Position numbers and translations under genes: made by a program
The notes under the pieces: generated by a model
Seen by the model: only the letters and a program-made list of their open reading frames with translations
The model's database searches: none
Told to the model about the DNA's origin: nothing
Assembly (NCBI GenBank): GCA_030674155.1
Contig: CM060317.1
Coordinates: 41,397,093-41,452,092, forward strand
From: Stramonita haemastoma
Lineage: Eukaryota > Mollusca > Gastropoda > Neogastropoda > Muricidae
DNA length: 55,000 bases
Direction: 5' to 3'
Part shown: piece by piece, positions 12,868 through 22,790 of the stretch
Layout: every line of letters begins with the position of its first letter
Position numbering within the stretch: the stretch's first letter is position 1

Positions 12868-13164
12868 AAGATCTTCATGTGCCTATGCCTTTTCTTCTTC
12901 AGGCACATAGTGATTGTGTTCAATGCAGCTAGCAACATTTTTATTCCATGCTGTTCGAGAAGAAAGGCAGTGGCAGAACTTATGTAAAGTAAGTAGATCT
13001 AGATCTAAAGTGAAAAAGATGCGTTGCATCAAGTGTGTACCTTGCTTTATGGTGGGACTTTGAACAAATTCGTTATATGCAGGCACATCCACTCCCCCAC
13101 CTCCCACTTCGTTTTGAATTGTGGCCCAAGGCTGATGTTCAATAAAAACATTTCATTTCATTTC

Positions 13165-13168
<4 letters not shown>
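12868..13168 (+). other. LINE B1 3' UTR and (TTTCA)n tail
   Basis: It ends with TTGTGGCCCAAGGCTGATGT, AATAAA, then tandem TTTCA units at 13148-13168. Nearly the same ending occurs at 47218-47255 (B2) and 48755-48790 (orphan tail), which defines the family's 3' terminus. Confidence 0.8.

Positions 13169-13247
<79 letters not shown>
13169..13247. repeat. (CT)n microsatellite
   Basis: Pure CT run joining the LINE B1 tail to a 5'-truncated SINE. Confidence 0.97.
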
Positions 13248-13249
<2 letters not shown>

Positions 13250-13250
<1 letters not shown>

Positions 13251-13496
13251 CTAGCACCGAGGCCCCCTGTGCAAATGCACGCAGAACACCTTGCGCACAC
13301 TTTAAATCCTGTTCTGCTTTTCGTAAGAATAGGCCATCGTGTGACGGTGGGAACAGATGACATTTACAAAACTATATACACACGGGGACTGGATGAAAAA
13401 AAGCACAAAGTGTGCTTATTCCATTATCCTTGATATAAAAGAATAAATCAAATCAAATCAAATCAAATCAAATCAAATCAAATCAAATCAAATCAA
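13250..13496 (+). mobile_element. Deu-like SINE, 5'-truncated, (AAATC)n tail
   Basis: It begins inside the core at CACCGAGGCCCC and runs through AACACCTTGCGCACAC and TTTTCGTAAGAATAGGCCAT. It ends with GGACTGGATGAAAAAAAGCA, a small hairpin, and a tandem AAATC tail at 13444-13496. The tRNA head is missing. Confidence 0.85.
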
Positions 13497-13643
<147 letters not shown>

Positions 13644-13930
13644 ACGGGAGACGGGATAGCCTAGTGATCAGAACATTGCCCTCGCAATTTGACCACCAGA
13701 GTTCGATTCCCGTTGGGATTTTTTCCCCAGTTAAAATCATTGCTGACTCCACTCTCCCCAAAAGACTTTCGGGTGAGACTATAAACCCAGCCCATGTACA
13801 AAAGCACCCAGAACATCTTGCGCACACCTTAAATCCTGTTTGGCTTTTCGTAAGAGTAGCATACACACGGGGACTGGATGAAAAAAACATATGAAAGCTT
13901 ATTCCATTATCATCGATAAAAGAATTTAAC
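13644..13930 (+). mobile_element. tRNA-derived Deu-like SINE, near full length
   Basis: The tRNA-like head has an A box (GATAGCCTAGTGATC, near 13655) and a B box (GTTCGATTCCC, 13701-13711), as in Pol III promoters. The core follows (GGTGAGACTATAAACCCAG ... TTTTCGTAAGAGTAGC), then the tail GGGACTGGATGAAAAAAACA. Compared with other copies here, about 43 bp are missing between GTAG and CATACACACGG near 13858. It is non-autonomous and needs LINE proteins. Confidence 0.88.
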
Positions 13931-13985
13931 AATAACACACACACAACACTCACTCACACACATACACACATTACACAAAAGCACA

Positions 13986-14150
13986 TGTAACCCCCCTCAC
14001 AAAAACGTATTTTTGTGTTTGGTGTTACTAATCATAAGTTCAATAACTCCCTTGTAGAGTTCTCTTGTTTTTGTGAGTGATCTCCCCTTAAAGACATGCC
14101 TATTGGGATATTCCTGTTTAAATCTCACTTCCTGCCTGGGACCCCTTACA
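13986..14150 (+). mobile_element. 5' LTR of gag-only LTR retrotransposon
   Basis: A 165-bp LTR begins TGTAACCCCCC and ends CCCTTACA, with TGTAA/TTACA terminal inverted repeats. The matching 3' LTR is at 18492-18589 plus 22045-22112, with about five differences. The flanking CACA (13982-13985) equals CACA at 22113-22116, a possible 4-bp target duplication, though both lie in CA-rich DNA. Confidence 0.88.
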
Positions 14151-14680
14151 TTTCTGGCGCCCAATATGGGGCTTGGGAGTGTTTTTCTATTAGTTTGTTC
14201 TGAAGCTGCAACTCCACTGAGAGTGGAAGTTTGCGACCTGCTGAAACTTTTAATTTCACAGGATGTAATGTTTTTGTGTGTTTGATAATTTAAATTTTTA
14301 CTGGAAGTGAAAGTGTTTGCAAAATTCAAATTTTGCAGTGAGCAAAAATTTTGCTCGGAAAAAGAATTTTTTGTTAGCTTAATCAATTTTTTGGCTAACA
14401 GTATTGGGAGATTTTTGGTTGAAAGAAATCAAAATTTCACTGGAAGTGAAATTTTGGAAAGGATTAGCAAAATTGTGATTTTGCTGAGAGCAGAAATGTT
14501 GCTCTGGTAATTTTTTGTTGTTAGCTTAATTAATTTTTTGCTAACACTGTGGTAAAGTTTTGTAGGAATTTTTAAAAATTCCAAGAGAAACAATTTTTTT
14601 TTTTAATTTTGAAAGGTTAATTGTAAGTCCAGTTCCTCATTCACATTAAGATCATGAACAGTTGAAGTGAAGGACCAGAA
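14151..14680 (+). promoter_or_regulatory. Primer-binding site and leader of the LTR element
   Basis: Three bases after the LTR, TGGCGCCCAATATGGGG (14154-14170) looks like a tRNA primer-binding site. The remaining leader is AT-rich, with repeated TTTTGC/AAAATTT words and no ORF. Confidence 0.6.
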
Positions 14681-14900
14681 ATGAAGCAACTGGGAGATGA
14701 TGGGGTATGAGCGAGGGTGACTGCGGTTGAGGAGGAGAACCGGCAGTTCCAGGAGATGCTCACTGCCCTGGAGGAAGGTCACCACCTGTTGAGGGAGAGG
14801 GTCAACAAGCAGGATGCCGAGATGACAGCCCTGCTACAGACCAGGATCCAGGTCCATGTGGTGCCATCTACGCCTTTGGCACCACTTGGCATCTTCACAG
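14681..14900 (+). pseudogene. gag, N-terminal part (coiled coil)
   Basis: The ATG at 14681 starts MKQLGDDGV, then a TGA at 14708-14710. In the same frame follows a heptad-rich stretch (VEEENRQFQEMLTALEEG ... RERVNKQDAEM). LINE J interrupts the gene after base 14900. Gag resumes at 16791 in the same frame once LINE J and one copy of the ACAG duplication are removed. The left half alone would be an unfinished coiled-coil peptide. Confidence 0.65.
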
Positions 14901-14903
14901 AGC

Positions 14904-16445
14904 ATCTCATCTGATTTTGTTATACCCCCAATAACAGTAACAGAAGTGCTTAATAGTATACTCAAATTGAAACAGTCAAGATCAAAAGACCTAGACAAAA
15001 TTGATAGTCAAATATTAAAAATCAGTGCATATGCTATAACTGACACCCTAACCTACATATTTAACTTGTGTATTGACAAGAATTACTTCCCAATGAAGTT
15101 TAAACGAGCAAAAGTAATACCCTTACACAAATCAGGAGACCGAACCAATCCATCAAACTACAGACCAATATCCATACTGTCAGTCCTATCTAAACCATTA
15201 GAAAAACATATACAGTTTCACTTACATTCTCATTTTAAAACATATGATCTAATTAATGAAAACCAGTCAGGTTTTCGTGAAAACCATTCTTGCCATACAG
15301 CCTTAATACAACTCATTGAGCATTGTCTTTTGAATATCAATAATAATGAAATCACAGGAGTCCTTTTTCTAGACTTTGCTAAAGCCTTTGACGTGATTAG
15401 CCACTCTCTCCTTATCAAAAAATTAAAATGCTATAAAATTTCTAACCAAGCATTATCATTTTTAGACTCATTTCTCACTAATCGTCATCAACTTGTTGAA
15501 GTTAGGCCTAGGAGATCAACCTTATTACCCGTGAAATATGGAATACCTCAGGGATCAATACTAGGACCACTTCTTTTCTCCATTTATATTAACGACCTAC
15601 CTCTGCATATCCATTGTTCATGTCAAATGTTTGCTGATGATACATCAATTCAATGTAACAACAATGATCCAAACCAGCTTGTGAATGATATGCAGGCAGA
15701 TATCAATAAACTTATCGAATGGACAGAACTCAATCACATGTCTCTTAATTCTAATAAAACAAAATGTATGTTTATAACTACTCGGCAAAAAAGACAGAAA
15801 TGGCATTCTCCATTCGCGCCTATATATATCCATGGACAACAAATCGAAGAAGTAGTCTCACACAAAGTACTAGGTGCAGTAATTGACAACGATTTGTCTT
15901 GGTCAGATCACATAGCTGCATTAGGAAAAAGAATCTCAGTAAGATTATATCAACTTAGGAAAATCAAAAATTTTCTAAATCTACAGTCACGAAAACTATT
16001 CTTTCATGCACATATTCTATCTCTTATAAATTATGTTTCTACCTTATGGGACAGTGCCAGTGAAACAAACCTAAAGCATATAAGCCGCCTACATAAAAGA
16101 GCTGTTAAACTAATCCGATTGAATCCTAATACACTGACCACCACCAACTACAAAGAACTAGATATTCTTCCACTTAAAGACAGACTACAGTTCAACAAGT
16201 ACCTATGTATGTTCAATATATTAAACGGAAAAGCCCCAAAGAGAATTGTGGAAAATTTTGCTGTCAATATATACAGGCCTACCCATAGACTGTTTCTGCC
16301 CAGGCCCCATAATAATCTCTATAAATCAAGCCTTGCATATTCAGGAAGAACATTGTGGAATAGCCTACCTCCCTGTCTGAAATCAGTTCCTTCTAAACAA
16401 ATGTTTAAGAAGCTTTTGAAGAGACATTTGATGGACAAACTGTAA
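14904..16445 (+). CDS. LINE J reverse transcriptase (5'-truncated, open)
   Basis: RT of a CR1/L2-group-like LINE (similar to Daphne/Crack/L2 sequences; exact clade not assigned). The reading frame is uninterrupted to TAA/TAG at about 16443-16445. Motifs: AKVIPLHKSGDRTNPSNYRP, motif A LFLDFAKAFDVISH, YGIPQGSILGPLLFSIYIND, catalytic MFADDTSI near 15630, then a thumb with HKVLGAVIDNDLSW and the C-terminal block TLWNSLPPCLK. The endonuclease is absent because of 5' truncation, so the copy is dead on arrival, although its RT residues are intact. The start given is the edge of the element, not a true start codon. LINE E encodes a close relative. Confidence 0.85.
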   Translation: MSSDFVIPPITVTEVLNSILKLKQSRSKDLDKIDSQILKISAYAITDTLTYIFNLCIDKNYFPMKFKRAKVIPLHKSGDRTNPSNYRPISILSVLSKPLEKHIQFHLHSHFKTYDLINENQSGFRENHSCHTALIQLIEHCLLNINNNEITGVLFLDFAKAFDVISHSLLIKKLKCYKISNQALSFLDSFLTNRHQLVEVRPRRSTLLPVKYGIPQGSILGPLLFSIYINDLPLHIHCSCQMFADDTSIQCNNNDPNQLVNDMQADINKLIEWTELNHMSLNSNKTKCMFITTRQKRQKWHSPFAPIYIHGQQIEEVVSHKVLGAVIDNDLSWSDHIAALGKRISVRLYQLRKIKNFLNLQSRKLFFHAHILSLINYVSTLWDSASETNLKHISRLHKRAVKLIRLNPNTLTTTNYKELDILPLKDRLQFNKYLCMFNILNGKAPKRIVENFAVNIYRPTHRLFLPRPHNNLYKSSLAYSGRTLWNSLPPCLKSVPSKQMFKKLLKRHLMDKL

Positions 16446-16786
16446 GTCCACGATTATGTTCGATACTACCTCACGTTTGGATGTTTGTTGTTCATGCCCA
16501 TGTTATTTTGTAATTTTATCATTTGTATGTGTGACGTGAGCTTATGTTGTACTGTCTTGGGTCTGGGTTTTTTGTTGTTGTTTTTTATCTTGAGAGATTT
16601 GTTGTAAAAAAATCCTCATTTATTTGAGTTTTTCAACAAGGTTGATATTTGTCTTTGCATGCTTTAGAAGTCATCTTTATGATTTTTTTTTAGTGAGGGC
16701 AGGATGAAAAAAAGTTGTGTAAACTTAATCTTTTACCCTCAATAAAGATCATTTTGACTTGACTTGACTTGACTTGACTTGACTTG
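16446..16786 (+). other. LINE J 3' UTR with terminal hairpin
   Basis: The T-rich UTR ends in GGATGAAAAAAAG followed by a small stem-loop (AAGTT gtgt AAACTT), a pyrimidine-rich TTTTACCCTC, AATAAA and (TTGAC)n. The same architecture ends the Deu-like SINEs. Confidence 0.7.
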
Positions 16787-16790
16787 ACAG

Positions 16791-18066
16791 GATTGAGGCC
16801 AACAGGTGGTGATGAGGTCGACTTCGCCAAGTGGGAGGAGCAAGTCAATGTGCTGATGAGAGAGAATGACTCCCCCTCTGATGTGTTGGCCAGGGTTCGG
16901 TGCAGTCTGCGTGGTGTGGCATGGGAGCTTGCCAAGTCCTGCTCTTCTGCCAGGGACATTGTCAGCCGTCTAAGTGACGTCTTTGGCTGTGTCCAAAGCA
17001 GATGGACAGAAGTGATAGTCCATCAGACTTCCTGGCGCATACCTGGTTAAATTTTATTCATTTGGATAAGTGTGATTTGTATTTGCATGATGAATGTGCC
17101 AGGAACGTGTATTTTGTCTTCATGAAAAGTTTCATGTTGTTGGAGCCCATGATGGCTCGGGAACTTAAGAATGAGTTCGGCAGACCAGATTCTGCGTCAC
17201 CTGATTTGACTTCACGGTTAAAGTCAGTCAGGCAGTTAGAGGAATCATCCTCAGTGCCTATGTCAGCTGTGGTGGGCCTGACACATCAGGAACAAGCAAA
17301 GCAGGCCATCAACTATAAAGAGTTGGCAGGCATGGTAGCAGAGAGACTCAGAGGCCACTCAAAGTCAAAGAAGCCGAAAAGTTCCTGCTACCAATGCAAA
17401 GGTGGTGGTCACATTGTTCGTGATTGCCCAGTCAAGTTGCAGTCGGCAAGGCGGAGAAAGAAGGCTACTAAAGTAGATGTCAGTAAGAATGGGTTTTCTG
17501 CAAAACCCGAAGAATCCTCCTACAGGAACAAACCCGGCTGCTACATACCGCCACATCGGCAAGGTTGTGGAAGTGGTCAGGGTGGTGTTTGGAAAGTATG
17601 CGACCAGAAAGCAGTTGCGGATGGTAGCTCTAGAGGCAACCATCAGGATAATGTTTGTTTTCCTCACCTTTCCAAAAGGAAATGGTGCAGAGGAAAAGAC
17701 CGTCCAAGTTATTTTCCTGATAAGCAGGAAAGAAGTGGTTGTAGTCAAGGCATTGGTGCTTCCAAGCCTCTTACCAACAATTGGTGGGATGCCCTGAAAG
17801 ATGGCTCCTGTAAGAGTTTGCCAGTTAGTCAGAGGAGTTCGTTGTCTGGTGTGGGTAGGCCTGGCTGGGAAAAGTCCATCCCAGAGAAATCGGAATGGAA
17901 GCCAGTGCCTGCACCAAGGAGATCCATTTTGTGTGGAGATCCTGTTAGTGTTAAAACTCTGGATCTGACCGACAGGTGTGAGTTTGTTCCTGTGCAACCT
18001 AAACAGTCGCAGGAACAGAAGGATGGAGTTATGCAGCAACTATGTATGCATTTAGGATTGCTGTAG
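16791..18066 (+). pseudogene. gag, capsid-like region and CCHC zinc knuckle
   Basis: Continuation of the LTR element's gag. The first part (GLRPTGGDEVDFAKWEEQV ... CSLRGVAWELAKS ... SRLSDVFGCVQS) resembles the capsid N-terminal region of Ty3/Gypsy and PNMA-type Gag. A frameshift near 17000-17040 moves the frame. The new frame carries ARELKNEFGRPDSASPDL and a classical zinc knuckle CYQCKGGGHIVRDC (C-x2-C-x4-H-x4-C, 17389-17430), then a basic, Gly/Ser-rich tail to TAG at 18064. No protease, RT, RNase H or integrase motif follows before the 3' LTR, so the element looks gag-only and non-autonomous. The 224-residue antisense ORF here is a shadow. Confidence 0.8.
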
Positions 18067-18491
18067 CTTTTGTGAATGTTTCTGTTTTACTGCTAATTTG
18101 CAGGGTGTGACTTTATGAGTCCACAAGTTCATGTTTTTTAATGTTTTTGTTTCACTGCATACTTGCAGGGTGTGACTTTGTGAGAGTCATGTTTGGGTTT
18201 ACATTTTCTACATCTGTAAAATGTGGAATGTTTTTGAGTGAGTTCTGTTTCCAGTATCCAAATCAGATTGGGTGGATGTGCAGAATCAAAATCAAGCGGA
18301 GGCTTTAAAAGGTTTTGGCCTCATATAATTTTTTAGGATAAATGTTGATACCCACCTTGGATTGGGTATGGGTTTATGTTCAAGCTGAAGACTTGAAGGT
18401 TTACCCCAGAGAGGGTAGAGGTTTTGTTTTGTTTGAAATGTTGGCACTTTTTTGGAAAAAAAGATAGCAACATTTTCCTGCGAAGGGTGTG
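18067..18491 (+). other. 3' untranslated region of the LTR element
   Basis: Non-coding. It contains an imperfect duplication of about 60 bp (TTTGCAGGGTGTGACTTT-type units near 18100 and 18165). It ends GCGAAGGGTGTG just before the 3' LTR; a convincing polypurine tract is not obvious. Confidence 0.55.
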
Positions 18492-18589
18492 TGTAACCCC
18501 CCTCATAAAAACGTATTTTTGTGTTTGGTGTTACTAAGCATAAGTTCAATAACTCCCTTGTAGAGTTCTCTTGTTTTTGTGAGTAATCT
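18492..18589 (+). mobile_element. 3' LTR, left part (split by L2 insertion)
   Basis: Matches the first 98 bp of the 5' LTR with a few substitutions. It stops after AATCT (18585-18589), which is repeated at 22040-22044 where the LTR resumes. Confidence 0.9.
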
Positions 18590-18709
18590 ATAATACATGG
18601 AATTTGTATAGCGCTATATCTTGCAAAAACAAATCAAAGCGCTTGCATTCAACCTACACAACACACAAACAGCAACAATTTACAGTTTTGACAAATTCGA
18701 ATGTGCATG

Positions 18710-18713
<4 letters not shown>

Positions 18714-18772
<59 letters not shown>

Positions 18773-18815
18773 CACACACACACGCACACACGCACGCACG
18801 CACGCACGGAGCACA

Positions 18816-18884
<69 letters not shown>

Positions 18885-18899
18885 ACACACACACACACA
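18714..18899. repeat. (CA)n microsatellite in LINE D 3' UTR
   Basis: Long CA run with short CACG interruptions near 18782-18820. The Cys/Val and His/Thr ORFs over it are artefacts. Confidence 0.97.
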
Positions 18900-18929
18900 A
18901 ACGTTTTGCACTTTGGCAGGTGGATGTTG

Positions 18930-21900
18930 AATGCAGGGACAGGTAAGAAATGGAAGCGGAAGGAGAAAAACATAGGTTTGAAATAAGTGTGTCTTGAGGT
19001 TGGATTTAAAAGTGTCATAAGTAGGCTTTTGCCTGAGGGAGAGAGGAAGGTCATTCCACATCAATGGACCAGAAACAGAGAAAGAGCGGTGGCCAACGGT
19101 AGATAGGTTGAATCTGGGTGTTCTTAAGGACAAAGTATCTGCCGACAAGCAGAGGAAGCGAGAAGGTGTGTACAAGTGAAGACATTCACAGAGGTAGGAG
19201 GGTGCAGTATTGTGGAGACATTTGTAACAGAGGGTATTGATCTTGTAGTTTACTCTCTGTGGTATGGTTTACTCTTGTAGTTTACTCTCTGTGGTAGCCA
19301 ATGGAGAGATTGCAAGAGAGGGGTAATGTGCTCAGATTTTTTCTTTCTGAGGACCAGACGAGCTGCAGAGTTTTGTATACGTTGAAGGGAGTGGATGGAT
19401 GATGCTGGCAGACCAGCTAAAAGAGAATTGCAATAGTCCAGACGTGAGAGAATAAGAGATGTGACAAGTTTGGATGTTGCATCAGTGGACAGGTACTTTT
19501 GAATTGCGCTAATACGCCGTAGTTGATAGTAGCATGACTGACAGGTTTGGGTAATGAATTTTTGCATGGAGAGAGTGTTGTCGACAACGACTCCTAGATA
19601 CTTCACAGAAGTGGATAGCGGAACTGACATATTGCCAAATTCTATTGAAGTTGTTGGAATGGAGGAGAGTTTGTGTTTGGTGCCTACAAGCATGGCTTCA
19701 GTTTTATCTGCATTTAGTTGTAATTTGTTTCGTATCATCCAGTGTTGGATATCTTGAAGGCAGCTGGTCATATTTGTCAAGAGAGAAGGAAGATTTTCAG
19801 GTGTGTCACTGCTTTGAATCTGCGAGTCATCAGCATAAAAGTGATAATTGATATGATGACGGTCTATTATATGTGACAGTGGAGCAGTATAGAGGGTAAA
19901 AAGAAGAGGGCCCAGAACTGATCCCTGAGGGACACCACATTCCAGTTTGGCAGGTGCTGATTGAATCTTGTTTACTGCAACTGTGTGGACTCGGTCTGCA
20001 AGGTATGAAGTGAACCAGGTGAGGGCTGTGCCTTTAACGCCAAACATGTTTTGGAGACGGGAGAGGAGAGTTGAATGGTCTATAGTGTCAAAGGCAGCAG
20101 ATAAGTCAAGAAGAGTAAGAAGGGAGATCTTCCCTGAGTCAGAAGCATGGAGAAGCATGTTAAGAGTATGAACCAGGGTGGTTTCAGTGCTGTGGTTGGC
20201 GCGATAGGCAGACTGAAAAGGGGGAAAGAGATTATTGGAAATAAGATGGCTATTGAGTTGTTTCAGAACAACTTTTTCAAGGACTTTAGAGATAAAAGGC
20301 AGATTAGAGACAGGTCGATAGTTCTTCAGGATGTTAGGATCGAGGTCGTGCTTTTTGAGCACAGGTGTGACTATCGCAGTTTTGAGAGCTGATGGAAAAT
20401 TTCCAGAAAGAAGAGATGAGTTTACTATTTTTGTGATAGTAGGTATAAGCTGTGGAATGCACTGAATGAAAAGAGAAGCAGGTACAGGATTGAGATTGCA
20501 TGATTTTATTGTCATTTCTTTCAGAATGTTCTGGATTTCTTTCTCGCTTGTTGGGTGAAAGACAAGGAGAGGGGTGCCAGTGAATTGGGGATCAGGAGGT
20601 GCAGGTTGGAAAGAAGTCTGATCCAGTTTGGAGCGGATGTTGCGGACTTTGTCAGAGAAGAATGAAGAGAATGTAGCAGGAAGTTCAGAGTGGCTGTGGA
20701 CAGTAGGGAGAGGGCTAGCCTTTGCAGATCTGAGGAGAGTTGAGGTGAGGGAAAAAAGAGATTTCATGGACGTGGCATCAAGAACTTGAGCAGAATAATA
20801 GTTTGTTTTGCTGAGTGGATTAAGGTTTTGACTTTGTTGATTTGTTTGTGAAAGAGCTGTTTGTTTATTTCAGTTTTTGTTTTTCTCCATTTTCGCTCAA
20901 GTTGTCGGCGTTTGCGCTTTGCAACCAGTATGTCATGAGTATACCATGGGGCACAGGGCCTATCAGGCAGAACAACATCAGTGGGAGGTGCGTGCTCATC
21001 GAGCAGTTGGCTTAAAACAGTGTTGTAATGTACGGAAGGGTCAGTATGTTCAGAGGGTTTAGATAGGCGTTGGGCAGCTTGAGAAGAGAAGGTTTTAATA
21101 TCAATTGCCTTGAGATTGCGACGGGTGACGCGCTTTTTCTTTTTGATAGGCCTAGTGATGTTGAGAGAGAAGAGAATGGCAGAATGATCGGAAAGCAGTT
21201 CGTTGGTGACGAACACAGATGTGACGAGTTTAAGTGAAAGATCAGTAATGAGCCAGTCTAAGATGTGACCTGACCTGTGAGTTGACTCGTTGACCAGCTG
21301 GGAAAGAGAGTGGTTGGACAGAGAAAGAGAAAGACGCTTGACATCTGGACAAGACTGGTTGTCGAAGTGGAAATTGAAGTCGCCAAGAATGATAAGTTCT
21401 CTTGGGAGAGAGGCTGTAATGATCCAGGAGTGACTGAAATTCTTGATGAAAAAAGGAAGATGTCAGATTGTTTTTACGACTAGGAGGTGGATGGTACAGA
21501 CAGCAGAAAGTGATTGAGTGGCCAGGTAAGCTGAGGTTGAGTTCACAGACTTCAAAGGATGGAGGTGAAAAAAGGAGGGAGTGACAGAAAGAAAGAGCTG
21601 GGTGCAGAGTGTCTTTGTAGGTGATGGCAATGCCACCTCCATGGGAAAGAACGAGTTTTATAGCCAGGTGGTGTCAGCTGTTTTATTTTTGGTTCGTTCC
21701 CCTGTGGTTTTAACCATGTTTCGGTGAGAAAAGCTAAGTCTATGTTCTGTTCAGAGATAAAATCAGAAAGAAGATCGGCCTTACCATCTGGGCAGACAGA
21801 TTGCACATTGTAAAGGCAGATGTTAAGAAGATTTGAAGGAGGGGGAGAGGTTGAAGTTGAAAGTGGTGAGTTGGGAAGACAATCAGAGGATGAGGATGAA

Positions 21901-22039
21901 AGCGATGGTGGTGAAGTGGACAGTGGAAGAACAGACAAGAGTTTGGATGCTGAGTCAGGTGTGGAAGGTGGTAAAGGAACTGGGTCAGGTTGGGGGTTTG
22001 AATCTTTAGGCACAGCATGAAACACATTACAAGCAGGGG
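18930..22039 (-). pseudogene. LINE D endonuclease + reverse transcriptase (L2-like), broken
   Basis: From the right edge leftward: a Pro/Ser-rich linker, endonuclease start NICLYNVQSVCPDGKADLL and TETWLK, then frameshifts. LIILGDFNFHFDNQ (near 21390) and LLSDHSAILFS (near 21190) follow in other frames. The RT runs 20767-19250: IVTPVLKKHDLDPNILKNYR, motif A LTLLDLSAAFDTIDH, CGVPQGSVLGPLLFTLYT, catalytic YADDSQIQ near 19828, and the L2-style thumb RLDYCNSLLAGLP ... LLQSLHWLPQR. A local tandem duplication of about 26 bp at 19243-19294 breaks the C-terminus, which resumes as LYTPSRFLCLSADTL and ends near 18930. The first 19 bp of the longest endonuclease ORF lie in LTR sequence. Confidence 0.85.
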
Positions 22040-22044
22040 AATCT

Positions 22045-22112
22045 CCCCATAAAGACATGCCTATTGGGATATTCCTGTTTAAATCTCACTTCCTGCCTGG
22101 GACCCCCTTACA
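22045..22112 (+). mobile_element. 3' LTR, right part
   Basis: Resumes the LTR at CCCCATAAAGACATGCC and ends CCCCCTTACA, completing a 166-bp 3' LTR. Confidence 0.9.
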
Positions 22113-22158
22113 CACATACACACACACAAACACACACGCGCGCGTGCATGCGCTCACC

Positions 22159-22213
<55 letters not shown>

Positions 22214-22221
22214 CACACACA

Positions 22222-22299
<78 letters not shown>
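22113..22299. repeat. (CA)n-(TA)n microsatellite
   Basis: CA run with GCGC interruptions, then about 70 bp of TA. Confidence 0.97.
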
Positions 22300-22301
<2 letters not shown>

Positions 22302-22790
22302 AGCAGGTATATTGGGATCCAGAGACTCTTGCAACAGAGCAGTTGTTGCTTGGCTAGTGTGGATTGGAGTTTTTGAACCAATTCTGCATACTATATTTTC
22401 GTTTGCTTTTTTATATATTATTCTTCATCACTGTATCTCTTTGTGTTTAGTATCATATTAATATTTAGTGTGTGATTGATTATATTGCTTTAGCAAAAAT
22501 TGTTGTATCTTAGTTTTACCCAAAATATTTTTTTCCCATTTTATATGCTTTATCATTTTTTATGACTATATGATCTATGTAAAAACGGGACTGGATTCAA
22601 AACGTTGTCTATTATAACACATTGATTCCTTACAGATTTTGATTTGTGTTTATATTTTAGTTTTTGAAATTGGATTATAGCTTATTTTGTCTAAAAATTT
22701 GATAATCAAGTCTCCTATTTTGATAGATCTTATATATATATACATATATAAAAACAATCAATCTTAACATGTCTCTAACTTTAGACAAGT
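22300..22790. other. AT-rich DNA upstream of LINE E
   Basis: No gene recognised. It could be the 5' part of LINE E. A short TATATATACATATATA run lies at 22731-22749. Confidence 0.4.

Larger units (their letters stand above)
14901..16786 (+). mobile_element. LINE J, 5'-truncated, inserted in gag
   Basis: A truncated non-LTR element: RT domain, 3' UTR, the terminal motif GGATGAAAAAAAGTTG, AATAAA near 16741, and a (TTGAC)n tail at 16753-16786. ACAG flanks it at 14897-14900 and 16787-16790, consistent with a 4-bp target duplication. Excision at these points restores the gag frame. Confidence 0.85.
18590..22039 (-). mobile_element. LINE D (L2-like), inserted in the 3' LTR
   Basis: A 3.45-kb, minus-strand LINE bounded by AATCT target duplications (18585-18589 and 22040-22044). 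Its 3' end at 18590 reads, on the minus strand, AAGCGCTTTGATTTG ... ATAGCGCTATACAAATTCC, the L2-type terminus. A CA/TG microsatellite sits in the 3' UTR. Confidence 0.9.

Noticed and set aside
17365..18039. 224-codon minus-strand ORF
   Set aside because: Overlaps gag with the zinc knuckle on the plus strand; no domain recognised.
22064..22112. Start codon of an endonuclease ORF at 22058 as a fused LTR-LINE gene
   Set aside because: The ATG lies in the LTR only because LINE D inserted there; chance in-frame readthrough on the antisense strand of the LTR.
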